Part shown: piece after piece, positions 27,291 through 35,467 of the stretch
How the letters are laid out: each line of letters opens with the position of its first letter
How positions within the stretch are numbered: position 1 is the stretch's first letter
Assembly (NCBI RefSeq): GCF_001368795.1
Contig: NZ_LN831198.1
Span: 3,702,492 to 3,747,221 of the forward strand
Length of the DNA: 44,730 nucleotides
Direction: 5' to 3'
DNA from: Paenibacillus ihuae
GTDB taxonomy: Bacteria > Bacillota > Bacilli > Paenibacillales > Paenibacillaceae
Notes under the pieces: generated by a model
Told to the model about the DNA's origin: nothing
Databases searched by the model: none
Seen by the model: the letters and a program-made list of their open reading frames with translations, nothing else
Program-made: the position numbers and the translations under genes

Positions 27291-27594
27291 CTTACCTTTC
27301 AAGAGATAAGCGGCCAATGTCCGCCTGTATCAGAGTTATGTATATTTTTACGGAGATAAAAAAAACACTCTCCCCACAATTGTGTAAATTGGGAAATGAC
27401 TGTTATAATAGACGTTAACTATGGATTTTCTCCCCCTATTACGGTGAAAAACATATTAAATCTCACACGTTTGAAGTGAAAATTATCACAATGTTAAAAA
27501 TTCGACACTTTTTATTGAAAATCATTAACCATTAAGAGGAATTTCAAGGTATAATTAATTTAAAATTTACTGAAAAACTGAGGGAATAAAGGGG
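27291..27594 (+). promoter_or_regulatory. fnr promoter region with Fnr box
   Basis: AT-rich, no gene. AGTGA-AAATTA-TCACA at 27475-27490 matches the Fnr palindrome at 9 of 10 arm positions. A TATAAT lies at 27550-27555, and a weaker TATTGA at 27513-27518 sits at the class II distance. Autoregulation of fnr is therefore likely; which -10 is used is undecided. Confidence 0.65.
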
Positions 27595-27603
27595 ATGTCG
27601 ATT

Positions 27604-28323
27604 ATGATAAAGGAACATTACAATGTTATCGAAGCCCACGGAAATACAAACTGTTTCTCCGAACAGAACTTTAACAGACTTCTGGTCACAATGAAAGAAC
27701 GTATGGTCCCTGAAGGATCACATCTGTTCTGGGAGGGTGACTACTCGGATAAATTGTTTTATATCAAACGTGGACGTGTGAAACTGACCAAATCTACCGA
27801 CGAAGGCAAGGAACTGATTCTTTATATGTATCAGGCTGGTGACATGGTAGGCCAAGCTGACCCGTTCTTCAGCACGAAGCACAGCTTCACTGCCGAAGTG
27901 ATTGAAGAAAGCGAGGTTGGTGTAATAGAGCAGAAGGATCTGGAGATTCTGATCTGTCAGCACTGCGACTTCGCCATCGACTTTATGAAATGGATGGGCA
28001 TTCATCACCGTCTCACACAGACGAAATTCCGTGACTTGATGATGTACGGCAAACCAGGTGCACTCTGCTCCACCCTGATTCGTCTTGGCAACACCTACGG
28101 CGAGAAGAGTGGTGACAACATTCTGATCAACAAGAAAATTACGCATACGGATCTGTCCAACATGATCGGTGCTACGCGTGAGAGCGTCAACCGGATGCTG
28201 AGCGATCTGCGTAAAAAAGATGCCGTTGAATATGAGAATGGCATGATTGTCATTAAGGATCTTAGCATGCTGCAGGAAATCTGCCATTGCGAATTATGTC
28301 CTAACGAAATTTGCCGTATCTAA
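27604..28323 (+). CDS. fnr: Fnr, oxygen-sensing Crp-family transcriptional regulator
   Basis: About 239 residues. An N-terminal cyclic-nucleotide-type beta domain (SHLFWEGDYSDKLFYIKRG) is followed by a dimer helix and a Crp helix-turn-helix (THTDLSNMIGATRESVNRMLSDLRK). The C-terminal tail CHCELCPNEICRI contains the CxxCxxxxC arrangement that binds the [4Fe-4S] cluster in B. subtilis Fnr. With the start at 27604 the cysteines are residues 227, 229, 232 and 237. That start has GGGG 9 nt upstream; an ATG 9 nt earlier abuts the GGGG. It is an anaerobic activator expected to bind the TGTGA-N6-TCACA sites upstream of nirB, scdA, adhE, pflB and itself. Confidence 0.95.
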   Translation: MIKEHYNVIEAHGNTNCFSEQNFNRLLVTMKERMVPEGSHLFWEGDYSDKLFYIKRGRVKLTKSTDEGKELILYMYQAGDMVGQADPFFSTKHSFTAEVIEESEVGVIEQKDLEILICQHCDFAIDFMKWMGIHHRLTQTKFRDLMMYGKPGALCSTLIRLGNTYGEKSGDNILINKKITHTDLSNMIGATRESVNRMLSDLRKKDAVEYENGMIVIKDLSMLQEICHCELCPNEICRI

Positions 28324-28403
28324 TATCCTAGTAATAATACCCTCTATTCTCCTCATTGAAACATATATGGCCCAGATATTCTGCACAATAAAATAGAGTG
28401 GTC

Positions 28404-28429
28404 AAAGGCGCTTACCGGCGTCTTTTTTC
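28404..28429 (+). terminator. Terminator of fnr
   Basis: AAAGGCGC and GCGTCTTT (one G-T pair) with a short loop, followed by TTTTCT. Confidence 0.75.
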
Positions 28430-28442
28430 TTATGGATAAGTC

Positions 28443-28934
28443 CTAAGGCTCTCCAAGCACTTTCATCTCCCAATGCTCATGGTAACCTGTCTGAGAAGGC
28501 AGACATCCGCTGGTTAGCCACTTTGCCGCAAGAACTGCTATAGGCGACGCCGAGTCCAAGGTTATTTCCGACAATTCTACCCACACACAGCCGAGGGAGT
28601 CCTGCATAGCAAAGGTTCCGATATCAGACACCGGATGATCTTCATTAATCTCAACCGTATAAATTGCGGCGATGTGATGCATATGTGTAAAAGAATCCTC
28701 TTGATAGCGCACAAAAAAATCAAATGTTCCCAGGTTGTTCTTCACCCGGATGGACAGTCCAGTCTCCTCTAAAAATTCTCGTACCAGTCCGTCTGTCAGC
28801 GACTCGTCCTCCTCCAGCCGCCCCCCGGGAAGATCGAATCTTCCGGTATACGCTCCTCTGCCCTTGTGAATAACCAGCAGCTTACCGGCCCGCTCACAAA
28901 TTCCGTAAACTCCAAAATGGTTAAAGCTCTTCAT
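28443..28934 (-). CDS. NUDIX hydrolase
   Basis: About 163 residues with a complete NUDIX box, GGRLEEDESLTDGLVREFLEETGL by pattern (G-x5-E-x7-REF-x-EE-x-G), near residues 39-62. It hydrolyses nucleoside-diphosphate-linked compounds; the substrate cannot be predicted. The ATG at 28934 is preceded by GGGGAGGG at a good distance; an in-frame extension to 28949 is less likely. It lies tail-to-tail with fnr and is separated from the nir operon by that operon's terminator, so it is probably its own unit. Confidence 0.9.
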   Translation of the reverse strand: MKSFNHFGVYGICERAGKLLVIHKGRGAYTGRFDLPGGRLEEDESLTDGLVREFLEETGLSIRVKNNLGTFDFFVRYQEDSFTHMHHIAAIYTVEINEDHPVSDIGTFAMQDSLGCVWVELSEITLDSASPIAVLAAKWLTSGCLPSQTGYHEHWEMKVLGEP

Positions 28935-28970
28935 TGTTGCCCTCCCCATATTACCTAAATCCAGTGTAAC

Positions 28971-29010
28971 AAAAAAACTGTCCTGAGGGCTATTGCCTAC
29001 AGAACAGTTT
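28971..29010 (-). terminator. Terminator of the nirBDC operon
   Basis: Minus strand AAACTGTTCTG and CAGGACAGTTT arms, then a run of seven T. It follows the nitrite transporter gene. Confidence 0.85.
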
Positions 29011-29022
29011 ATCAGTACTTGC

Positions 29023-29814
29023 TTAATGTTTGCTGAATTTAGAGCGCACAGGAGATATCAGCCAATATGCCATACCGACGAACAGACCGCCGCCGATCAT
29101 ATTTCCCAGCGTAACCGGAATCATATTGTGCAGCCAGCCGGCAACCGTAACCGTCTCGGGATGATTCGGCAGCAGAACGGCCACACTAAGCAATGTCATG
29201 TTGGCCACGCTATGCTCATAACCGCTGGCGATGAAGGCGAACAGACACCACCAGATGAGCACCAGCTTGGCTGCTTCGCTTTTGGCACGTGAAGACATCC
29301 ATATGGCCAGACAGACCAGCCAGTTACAAAGAATCCCCCGGAAGAACAGCTCTGAGAATGGCAGTGTCATCTTTTTGGCTGCTGCAGCGAAGATCAGATG
29401 CTCCGCAGGTGCAGCCTTGAACAGTCCAGTCCCCTGAATCAGCAGGGCAAGTATAACTGCCCCGCCGACATTGCCTATAAAGACGATTATCCAGTTCTTC
29501 AACGTATCCCACACCGTGGTTCTTCCGGCAAGTGTACTTACGGTAAAAAACATATTGTTTCCGGTAAACAGCTCTGAGCCCGCAAAGATAACCAGCGTCA
29601 GCGCAATCCCGAAGGAGGCTCCCATTTCCAGCGGCTGAAACGGCGATTTGATTGCAGCCAGTGGCGCGCCCAGGGAGAAGATAAGGATAATACCGATTCC
29701 GACGTAAGCCCCGGCCAGCAATGCAGCCAGAAAGTACCTCGGCAGACTTTCATTCATTTTGTCACGTTTACTGACTGCTGTCTCTACGATGTTCTCGACA
29801 CTTTGCGTAAACAT
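29023..29814 (-). CDS. nirC: Formate/nitrite transporter (NirC/FocA family)
   Basis: 263-residue pentameric channel-type membrane protein with about six TM helices. Family features: YFLAALLAGAYVGIGIILIF near the N-terminus, GSELFTGNNMFFTVSTLAG, ILCNWLVCLAIWMS, and GGLFVGMAYWL near the end. Its position as third gene of the nirB-nirD unit, 50 nt after nirD, favours nitrite as substrate. Formate is possible because pfl lies nearby, but that is in another transcription unit. Confidence 0.93.
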   Translation of the reverse strand: MFTQSVENIVETAVSKRDKMNESLPRYFLAALLAGAYVGIGIILIFSLGAPLAAIKSPFQPLEMGASFGIALTLVIFAGSELFTGNNMFFTVSTLAGRTTVWDTLKNWIIVFIGNVGGAVILALLIQGTGLFKAAPAEHLIFAAAAKKMTLPFSELFFRGILCNWLVCLAIWMSSRAKSEAAKLVLIWWCLFAFIASGYEHSVANMTLLSVAVLLPNHPETVTVAGWLHNMIPVTLGNMIGGGLFVGMAYWLISPVRSKFSKH

Positions 29815-29864
29815 CTTTCCACCCCGCCATTTCTTTACATAATTTAGCTTTAGATCATTGTTTC

Positions 29865-30185
29865 TTACAGGGTGACATTCACATTATCTCCATCCACCGT
29901 AACGGGGAATGTGGCAACGATGCCTTTATCCGGAGCCTGAACCTCTCCGCTGCGCAGATCGATCTTCCAGTCGTACAACGGATCATACAGATAATAGCCG
30001 GATACAATGCCTTCAGCGAGCGGACCGCCTTTTGGATGCGGACTCCGGTTTTCCACTGCATAGAATTGGTCATCAGAAGTCCGGAATATAGCCAGCTCTA
30101 CCGGACCGCAGGCGACTACCCGGCCTATCTGCGGCAGGAATTGCTGAAGCGTGCCAAGCGTATACTTAAGTTTTGTGCTTTCCAT
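29865..30185 (-). CDS. nirD: Nitrite reductase (NADH) small subunit NirD
   Basis: 106 residues, Rieske-like fold of the NirD/NasE type (AIFRTSDDQFYAVENRSPHPKGGPLAEGIVSG by position about residues 32-63; LYDPLYDWKIDLRSGEVQAPD near 65-85). The canonical Rieske cysteines are absent, as is normal for NirD. The start at 30185 is supported by AAAGGAG, and it lies 25 nt after nirB. Partner of NirB in the six-electron reduction of nitrite to ammonium. Confidence 0.94.
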   Translation of the reverse strand: MESTKLKYTLGTLQQFLPQIGRVVACGPVELAIFRTSDDQFYAVENRSPHPKGGPLAEGIVSGYYLYDPLYDWKIDLRSGEVQAPDKGIVATFPVTVDGDNVNVTL

Positions 30186-30210
30186 CGTCTTCTCTCCTTT
30201 GGGTTCCGCT

Positions 30211-32637
30211 TTAGAGTTTTGCTTTTTCAAACAGCGCGCTGCGGGTATTATCATCATCCAGCATTTTTTTCCATGGATCTGAAACCTGGGCCAAGGCAAA
30301 ATCAATCCGTGCAGCTAGTTCCTTACGGTTCTCCGCATTGTCCAGAATCACGCGCTGGATGTTCTCCAGACCCATGCGTTCCACCCACTCGGAGGTTCTT
30401 TCCAGATAGTTCCCGGTTTCACGGTAGAACTGCATAACGGCTGAACAGACCTCAACCAACTCTTCATCGGTCTTTACCTTGCAGAAGGAATCGGCGATAC
30501 GCGGCTTAATTCCGCCGTTTCCGCCAATAAACACTTCCCAGCCGCCGTCATTGCCGACGATACCGATATCCTTGGTGCAGGATTCCGCACAGTTGCGCGG
30601 GCAGCCGTTAACCGCCATTTTGAATTTAGCCGGGAAATCAAGGCGTTCGTATTTGCGCTCAAGCATAGCTCCTACACCCATCGAGTCCTGGGTGCCGAAG
30701 CGGCAGAACTGGTTGCCGACACAGGTTTTGACGGTCCGAAGTGACTTGGCATACGCATAACCGGATGGCATATCCAGCTCTTCCCACACTTTAGGCACAT
30801 CTTCTTTTTTGACACCAATCAGGTCCAGACGCTGTCCGCCGGTTACCTTCACTACCTTCACATCATATTTAATGGAGACATCAGCAATCCGCTTCAGATC
30901 CTCCGGTGTAGTTACACCGCCATACATCCGCGGAACGACGGTAAATGTGCCGTCCTTCTGGATGTTGGCACTCATACGCTCATTTACGAAGCGCGATTCC
31001 TTCTCGTCTTCATGCGTGTCCGGATAGATCATGCCGAGGTAGTAATTCACAGCCGGACGGCATTTGGAGCAGCCCTCAGCCTGTTTCCAGTCCAGTACAT
31101 TCATGACTTCCTTGGTAGTCTTGAGTCCCTTGGCAGTAATCTCGGCTACAATCTCATCACGGCTGAGTGTTGTACAGCTGCAAATACCGGCTTTGGCGCT
31201 CTGCTGGAAGCTGTCGCCCAGAACGAACTGGAGAATCTGCTCAACAACCGGTTTACAGCCGCCGCAGGAACGTGTAGCACCGGTGCAGGCTTTAATCTCA
31301 TCTACTGTGGTAAATCCGTTCTCTGTCACAGCATCAACAATTGCCTTCTTGGTCACCCCGTTACAGCCGCAGACGATTTCTTCATCGGCCATCGCCTCAA
31401 CAGACATTCCTTGTTTGGCTCCGCCCCCGCCGCAACAGCCGGTGCCCATTACTTCACTGTAGATCTCATCGGTCATCTCTGCGCCTTGCTTCACCAGCTT
31501 CTGCAGACTGGCCGATTCTGTTACATCGCCGAACAATACCGCCCCGACAATAATATTGTTTTTGAGCAAAATCTTCTTATAGGTTCTCTTCCATTCATCC
31601 TTGGCAGAAATAACAGTATGCTCCGCCGTATCCGTGAACTCACCCGCCGAAAATACGTCTACTCCGGAAATCTTAAGCTTCGTCGATACAACCGATCCTT
31701 CATACGGCTGGGTAGCCGCACCGCACAAATGCTTAGCCAGCACCATCCCCTGTTCAAACAGCGGTGCTACCAGACCATAGCAGGTCCCGCGGTGTTCCGT
31801 ACACTCTCCGACAGAATAGACATTATCCATGGAAGTCTGGAGATAGTCGTTCACGACAATTCCGCGGTTAACGGTAATGCCGGAGTCTTTGGCAAGCTGA
31901 GTATTCGGCTTAATGCCGACAGCCATCACCACGAAATCCGCCTGCAGCTCCGTACCATCACTGAATCGCAGACCGTTAACCCGCTCTTCGCCTGTCAGCT
32001 CAACCGTCTGCTTGCCCATGGCAAACTTCACGCCTTGACGTTTCAGTTCCGCCTGCAGCATTGATGAAGCTGTATGGTCCAGCTGCCGCTCCATCAGGTC
32101 CTCCAGCAGATGCACCACCGTCACATCCATGCCGAGATTAACCAGACCTTTGGCCGCTTCGAGACCGAGCAATCCGCCGCCAATTACCGCTGCTGTACGG
32201 TACTGCTGTGCTGCCGCCAGCATGGCGTCGCAATCCGCGATATCACGGAAGCCGACCACGCCTTCTTTGGTACTGCCCGGAACTGGAAGAATAAAAGAGT
32301 TCGAGCCTGTTGCAATAATAACTTTATCGTATGAAACGCTTAATCCGTTATCCGCGATGACCTGACGGGTATCTTCATCAATCCGGACTACAGTAGCCCC
32401 CGTATGCAGGGTAATATGGTTATCTTCATACCACTGGCGGTCATTCAGAATAATGTCCTCAATGCTTTTGCTGCCTTCAAGAACATATGACAACATAATC
32501 CGGTTGTAGTTAGGATGAGGCTCGCTGCCGAAGATGGTAATATCATAAGCGCCGCCCAGCTTGAGAATCTGTTCAATTGTGCCTACGCCTGCCATCCCGT
32601 TGCCTATTAATACTAATTTTTCTCTCTCCACTCTCAC
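30211..32637 (-). CDS. nirB: Nitrite reductase (NADH) large subunit NirB
   Basis: 808 residues, reduces nitrite to ammonium with NADH. Domains in order: FAD/NADH oxidoreductase (GNGMAGVG near residue 12; AAVIGGGLLGLEAAKGL near 150); two BFD-like [2Fe-2S] segments (CGCNGVTKKAI and CGGCKP; CSCTTLSRDEI and CSKCRP); and a siroheme/[4Fe-4S] reductase domain with GNQFCRFGTQ and NGCPRNCAESCTKD carrying the cluster cysteines. The start is a GTG with GGGAGG 8 nt upstream. Two perfect Fnr boxes precede it, so it is dissimilatory (ammonifying) under anoxia, though the NasD-like protein could also serve assimilation. Confidence 0.97.
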   Translation of the reverse strand: MRVEREKLVLIGNGMAGVGTIEQILKLGGAYDITIFGSEPHPNYNRIMLSYVLEGSKSIEDIILNDRQWYEDNHITLHTGATVVRIDEDTRQVIADNGLSVSYDKVIIATGSNSFILPVPGSTKEGVVGFRDIADCDAMLAAAQQYRTAAVIGGGLLGLEAAKGLVNLGMDVTVVHLLEDLMERQLDHTASSMLQAELKRQGVKFAMGKQTVELTGEERVNGLRFSDGTELQADFVVMAVGIKPNTQLAKDSGITVNRGIVVNDYLQTSMDNVYSVGECTEHRGTCYGLVAPLFEQGMVLAKHLCGAATQPYEGSVVSTKLKISGVDVFSAGEFTDTAEHTVISAKDEWKRTYKKILLKNNIIVGAVLFGDVTESASLQKLVKQGAEMTDEIYSEVMGTGCCGGGGAKQGMSVEAMADEEIVCGCNGVTKKAIVDAVTENGFTTVDEIKACTGATRSCGGCKPVVEQILQFVLGDSFQQSAKAGICSCTTLSRDEIVAEITAKGLKTTKEVMNVLDWKQAEGCSKCRPAVNYYLGMIYPDTHEDEKESRFVNERMSANIQKDGTFTVVPRMYGGVTTPEDLKRIADVSIKYDVKVVKVTGGQRLDLIGVKKEDVPKVWEELDMPSGYAYAKSLRTVKTCVGNQFCRFGTQDSMGVGAMLERKYERLDFPAKFKMAVNGCPRNCAESCTKDIGIVGNDGGWEVFIGGNGGIKPRIADSFCKVKTDEELVEVCSAVMQFYRETGNYLERTSEWVERMGLENIQRVILDNAENRKELAARIDFALAQVSDPWKKMLDDDNTRSALFEKAKL

Positions 32638-32692
32638 TGTTAAAACCTCCCCGAAGCATCTGAATTCCTATGAAAATATATCTCGTAAGAGA

Positions 32693-32698
32693 ATTATA
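32693..32698 (-). promoter_or_regulatory. nirB promoter -10
   Basis: Perfect TATAAT preceded by TG on the minus strand. It would start transcription near 32686, placing the proximal Fnr box centre at about -42. Confidence 0.8.
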
Positions 32699-32720
32699 CA
32701 TTTTAAATTTGAATGGCATT

Positions 32721-32757
32721 TGTGATTGCAATCACATTAAATGTGAATCTTTTCACA
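32721..32757 (-). promoter_or_regulatory. Two perfect tandem Fnr boxes upstream of nirB
   Basis: TGTGA-TTGCAA-TCACA at 32721-32736 and TGTGA-ATCTTT-TCACA at 32742-32757, both 10/10 matches. Their centres are 21 bp apart, two helical turns, so both dimers face the same side. The proximal box lies at about -41.5 to the predicted start. This is the strongest Fnr target in the window. Confidence 0.88.
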
Positions 32758-32804
32758 ATTTACATGCCGTGTTAGCTTACAAGGATTCAGTGGATATTTC
32801 CGAA

Positions 32805-32856
32805 TAAAACAGCCATGTTCCTCTGCAGCCGTTAGCGGCAACAGAGAAACATGGCT
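32805..32856 (-). terminator. Terminator of the duplicated-domain lipoprotein gene
   Basis: AGCCATGTTTCTCTG pairs with CAGAGGAACATGGCT around a loop of about 16 nt, then GTTTTATT on the minus strand. It also separates the lipoprotein gene from the nirB promoter. Confidence 0.8.
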
Positions 32857-32887
32857 ATAGAAAAAGACTAGTTACATTACAGCATAA

Positions 32888-33586
32888 CTATCGCAGTACT
32901 AGTGATAACTCCAGTTCATCCTGTATTCTCAGCTTCATATCGATACCGCTGTCCAGCAGCGTCTTATCGTTTAATTTCAGCTTCCATCCCTCGTTGGTGA
33001 GCGGTTTGTACTCCTTGACAGTCAGCACAGTCTTATTATTCTCAGCCAATTGAATAATTCCGCTGCTCATCAGCAGTGCCCTTACAGACAGATTCTCGGT
33101 AAACGGCAGAACGTATGAATGAGTCAGAGCCGGCTGCTCACTCCCGCCGTTCACTGTGAGGATGACAGGCTGAAACGGAGTGTTTTGTGCTGCCGCTTTT
33201 GCCGAAATCACCATTTTATCTTCCAGCTTAACTCTGGTGTTCAAATCTGTAATCACTTTGTCGTTCAATTGAATTTCCCACTCCATATCCTTAGCCAATG
33301 ACACTTTATTTACAGTAAGCAGCGTAGATCCGTCTTCGGCAAAAGTAACGAGACCGCTGTTCCTGAGCAGTTCCTGCATCGTTATCTCCTGCTTATACGC
33401 ATCACTAAGCTGTCTGCCCGAACTCCCTGTCAGGTCGTTGTCCCCCACCTTCAGGGAAAATCCAGGCTGAGTTGCCCCGGCATCTGCAATGTTCCCCTCC
33501 GGATTGCTAGTAAGCGCAGAACAGCCTCCCGCGATCACGATAAATATAAGTCCTAGATATACGCGCCACATCAACTTCACAGACAT
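32888..33586 (-). CDS. Lipoprotein with two tandem copies of an unrecognised domain
   Basis: About 232 residues. The signal peptide ends in lipobox VIAGGC, then a short linker. Two repeats of about 60 residues follow: one with LLRNSGLVTFAEDGSTLLTV and WEIQLNDKVI, the other with LLMSSGIIQLAENNKTVLTV and WKLKLNDKTL, both ending in a D-E/K-hydrophobic strand. The repeats align throughout, so the gene arose by internal duplication; they resemble DUF4430-type domains only loosely. The ATG at 33586 (MSVKLMWRVYLG) is preferred; GTG at 33595 and an upstream start at 33628 are possible. Surface-anchored; function unknown. Confidence 0.75.
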   Translation of the reverse strand: MSVKLMWRVYLGLIFIVIAGGCSALTSNPEGNIADAGATQPGFSLKVGDNDLTGSSGRQLSDAYKQEITMQELLRNSGLVTFAEDGSTLLTVNKVSLAKDMEWEIQLNDKVITDLNTRVKLEDKMVISAKAAAQNTPFQPVILTVNGGSEQPALTHSYVLPFTENLSVRALLMSSGIIQLAENNKTVLTVKEYKPLTNEGWKLKLNDKTLLDSGIDMKLRIQDELELSLVLR

Positions 33587-33772
33587 TCCCGGCACCGCCC
33601 TCTTTTGCCTGATCACAGCTTCCAGCATTTTTCTCAGGCATGTAGTCTTTATGTATAGTGTCCTTTTCGCTTCATTATTTTCACATGATTTTATAATTAA
33701 GGCAATATGGAATCTAACAAGGTCCGTCTGCTCAAAAAGGATCTCAACACCGCAAAATAACGGCCGGACAAC

Positions 33773-33800
33773 AAAAGAAGTCCCCGCAGGGACTTCTTTT
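33773..33800 (-). terminator. Bidirectional terminator after scdA
   Basis: AAAAGAAGTCCC, TGC, GGGACTTCTTTT: a perfect stem rich in A/T at its base, usable on both strands. Confidence 0.85.
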
Positions 33801-33814
33801 ACGTTCCGTACTGT

Positions 33815-34540
33815 TTATTGGTAGCGCAGGAAAAGGTTGTTATTCTCCAGATGCACATGCTCGAAGGTCATTCCTTCCAGCTCCTCAAGCCGGGCATACG
33901 TCAACCGGTAGGTCGTGCAGGCATGCTCGGGCGGGGTAAAGTCATTCGTCACCGCGCGGAGTTCACGCAAAATCTCCCCTGCCCCATCATGTTCCTCTTC
34001 GAGACCCAGCAGCAGCCCGCGCAGTTCTGCCAGCCCTTCCTCGCTCGGATTCGCGCTGTAGGCCAGCATTTTCGGAAACTCGATTTCTTCTTCCTGTGCT
34101 GTATGCTTCAGCAGATCTTCACGCAACAGGTTGAATAAACGGTAGACTTCGGCCAAATGCGGGGAATCCTCGCCGTGGACACGGAATACCTTGGTTACAT
34201 TCTGGCTGATCAAAGGCAGCTCTTCACGCAGGTAACGGTGATGCTTGTTCACGATATGTTCCACCAGTTCCTCTGGAGATGCTCCGTTCCACTTGGTGTC
34301 TTCCTCTAGCACTGGATGCTCCTGGGCCAGCTTGTGCAGATCGCTTAGCATCGCATCCGAATCAAGCCCTTTCTCTGCAGCTGCCTCCGCCAGCGGCTTC
34401 ACTCCTCCGCAGCAGAAATCGATCCGTTGTCCTTTGAAATAATCCGCCGCTTTAGGAAATTGCAGTACGATATCTCTCACCAGATCCTCGCCGCTAAAGC
34501 TAAGCTGCTCTGTTGTATGGTTTAATTGATTGGCCGTCAT
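33815..34540 (-). CDS. scdA: Iron-sulfur cluster repair di-iron protein (ScdA/RIC)
   Basis: 241 residues. The N-terminal ScdA domain contains DFCCGG near residue 42 (GQRIDFCCGGVKPLAEA). A hemerythrin-like domain follows with di-iron ligands in VNKHHRYLREELP, DSPHLAEV, HTAQEEEIEFPKML, EHDGAGEILREL and HVHLENNNLF. It repairs Fe-S clusters damaged by NO or oxidants. It sits next to the nitrite reductase operon, which can generate NO, and has its own Fnr-like box. No NsrR site was recognised. The start at 34540 has GTGAGGGAGGG upstream. Confidence 0.95.
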   Translation of the reverse strand: MTANQLNHTTEQLSFSGEDLVRDIVLQFPKAADYFKGQRIDFCCGGVKPLAEAAAEKGLDSDAMLSDLHKLAQEHPVLEEDTKWNGASPEELVEHIVNKHHRYLREELPLISQNVTKVFRVHGEDSPHLAEVYRLFNLLREDLLKHTAQEEEIEFPKMLAYSANPSEEGLAELRGLLLGLEEEHDGAGEILRELRAVTNDFTPPEHACTTYRLTYARLEELEGMTFEHVHLENNNLFLRYQ

Positions 34541-34615
34541 ATGGGGCCCTCCCTCACGTTATTGGTTTAGGTTTTTCTTTACTCCTACACCATAACGCTC
34601 ACCGAAACCTCAGCT

Positions 34616-34631
34616 TGTGATTGTACGCACA
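34616..34631 (-). promoter_or_regulatory. Fnr box upstream of scdA
   Basis: TGTGA-TTGTAC-GCACA, 9 of 10 arm matches. A TATGGT -10 at 34589-34594 would put the box centre at about -41.5. Confidence 0.65.
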
Positions 34632-34679
34632 GATATATAAAATTTTATTGAACAAGGAGATTTGATGACAAACCGCATA

Positions 34680-34710
34680 TAAAAAACACCCCTTATAGAG
34701 GTGTTTTACC
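34680..34710 (-). terminator. Terminator of the 34728-35450 gene
   Basis: Minus strand AAACACCTC, TATAA, GGGGTGTTT (one G-T pair), followed by TTTATAT. Confidence 0.8.
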
Positions 34711-34727
34711 TGAATATCTGCACTTGT

Positions 34728-35450
34728 TCACTGTACCGTAGCCTGCATATAGGTCCGTTTGCCCTGTGCATCCTTCAGATAGGGTCCGAGTCCGGCAAAA
34801 CGGGAATGGTCCACATACACGCCGGTCATCCACCTGCCTTCGGTCAGCCCGCCGTTCCACTGCAGGACAAGATCGGGGGCGGATATCCATTCCTGATATA
34901 CTTTTATATTACTTTCTTTATATTCTTTAGAGGGCTTGCCGTTCTCCGTCAGGCGCACCTTGTTCATATAGGTCGGCACAAAATAGGAAGATATTGTATC
35001 CAGATCATCGCCGTCCAGAAAAGCTTCATCACCCAGATACGGCTGGAAAAGCACGGTATTCTCATATATCGACCAGATTAATGCCTGCAGCACCATACTT
35101 TGGCGGATACCGTTGTGAAAGGTAAACAGCCGCTGATTGCCGGCAGGTTTTCCTTGTGCAGCTGCTGAAGGCTCCAGGCAATGCCGCTCACAGCCGATGC
35201 ATTTCCAGCCGGAAGGACTTTGAATCCACTTTTGAAAAACGCTGCCGCTATCATTGTCTCCCTTATATAAAGAAGAGATAATTTCATAGGGCACACCAAT
35301 CCACGAGTCCCACAAGGAATCGGGAAGATGGCCGTGCAGCATGAACAGCGCTTTATCATAAAGGAGCTGGACTTTGATCGAAGCGGCTTCCAGTTCGGCA
35401 ACATCCTCTTTTCCATAGGTTATTTCCCGGGAAAACAAGGTGGTTTTCAT
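34728..35450 (-). CDS. Hypothetical protein with a conserved-looking Cys pair
   Basis: 240 residues, no signal peptide, no TM segment and no domain I recognise. Composition is that of a soluble mixed alpha/beta protein, rich in Trp (LWDSWIGVPYE, WKCIGCERHC, EGRWMTGVYVD). The cluster WKCIGCERHCLE (about residues 85-96) could bind metal or form disulfides. The start at 35450 has AGGAGG about 9 nt upstream. The leader directly upstream carries two copies of a 55-bp repeat. Transcribed alone and ended by the hairpin at 34680-34710. Function unknown. Confidence 0.75.
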   Translation of the reverse strand: MKTTLFSREITYGKEDVAELEAASIKVQLLYDKALFMLHGHLPDSLWDSWIGVPYEIISSLYKGDNDSGSVFQKWIQSPSGWKCIGCERHCLEPSAAAQGKPAGNQRLFTFHNGIRQSMVLQALIWSIYENTVLFQPYLGDEAFLDGDDLDTISSYFVPTYMNKVRLTENGKPSKEYKESNIKVYQEWISAPDLVLQWNGGLTEGRWMTGVYVDHSRFAGLGPYLKDAQGKRTYMQATVQ

Positions 35451-35467
35451 CTTCCTCGCCTCCTAAA

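Noticed and set aside
30036..32365. Several + strand ORFs of 60-350 codons across nirB
   Set aside because: Antisense shadows of the nirB reading frame with no independent support.
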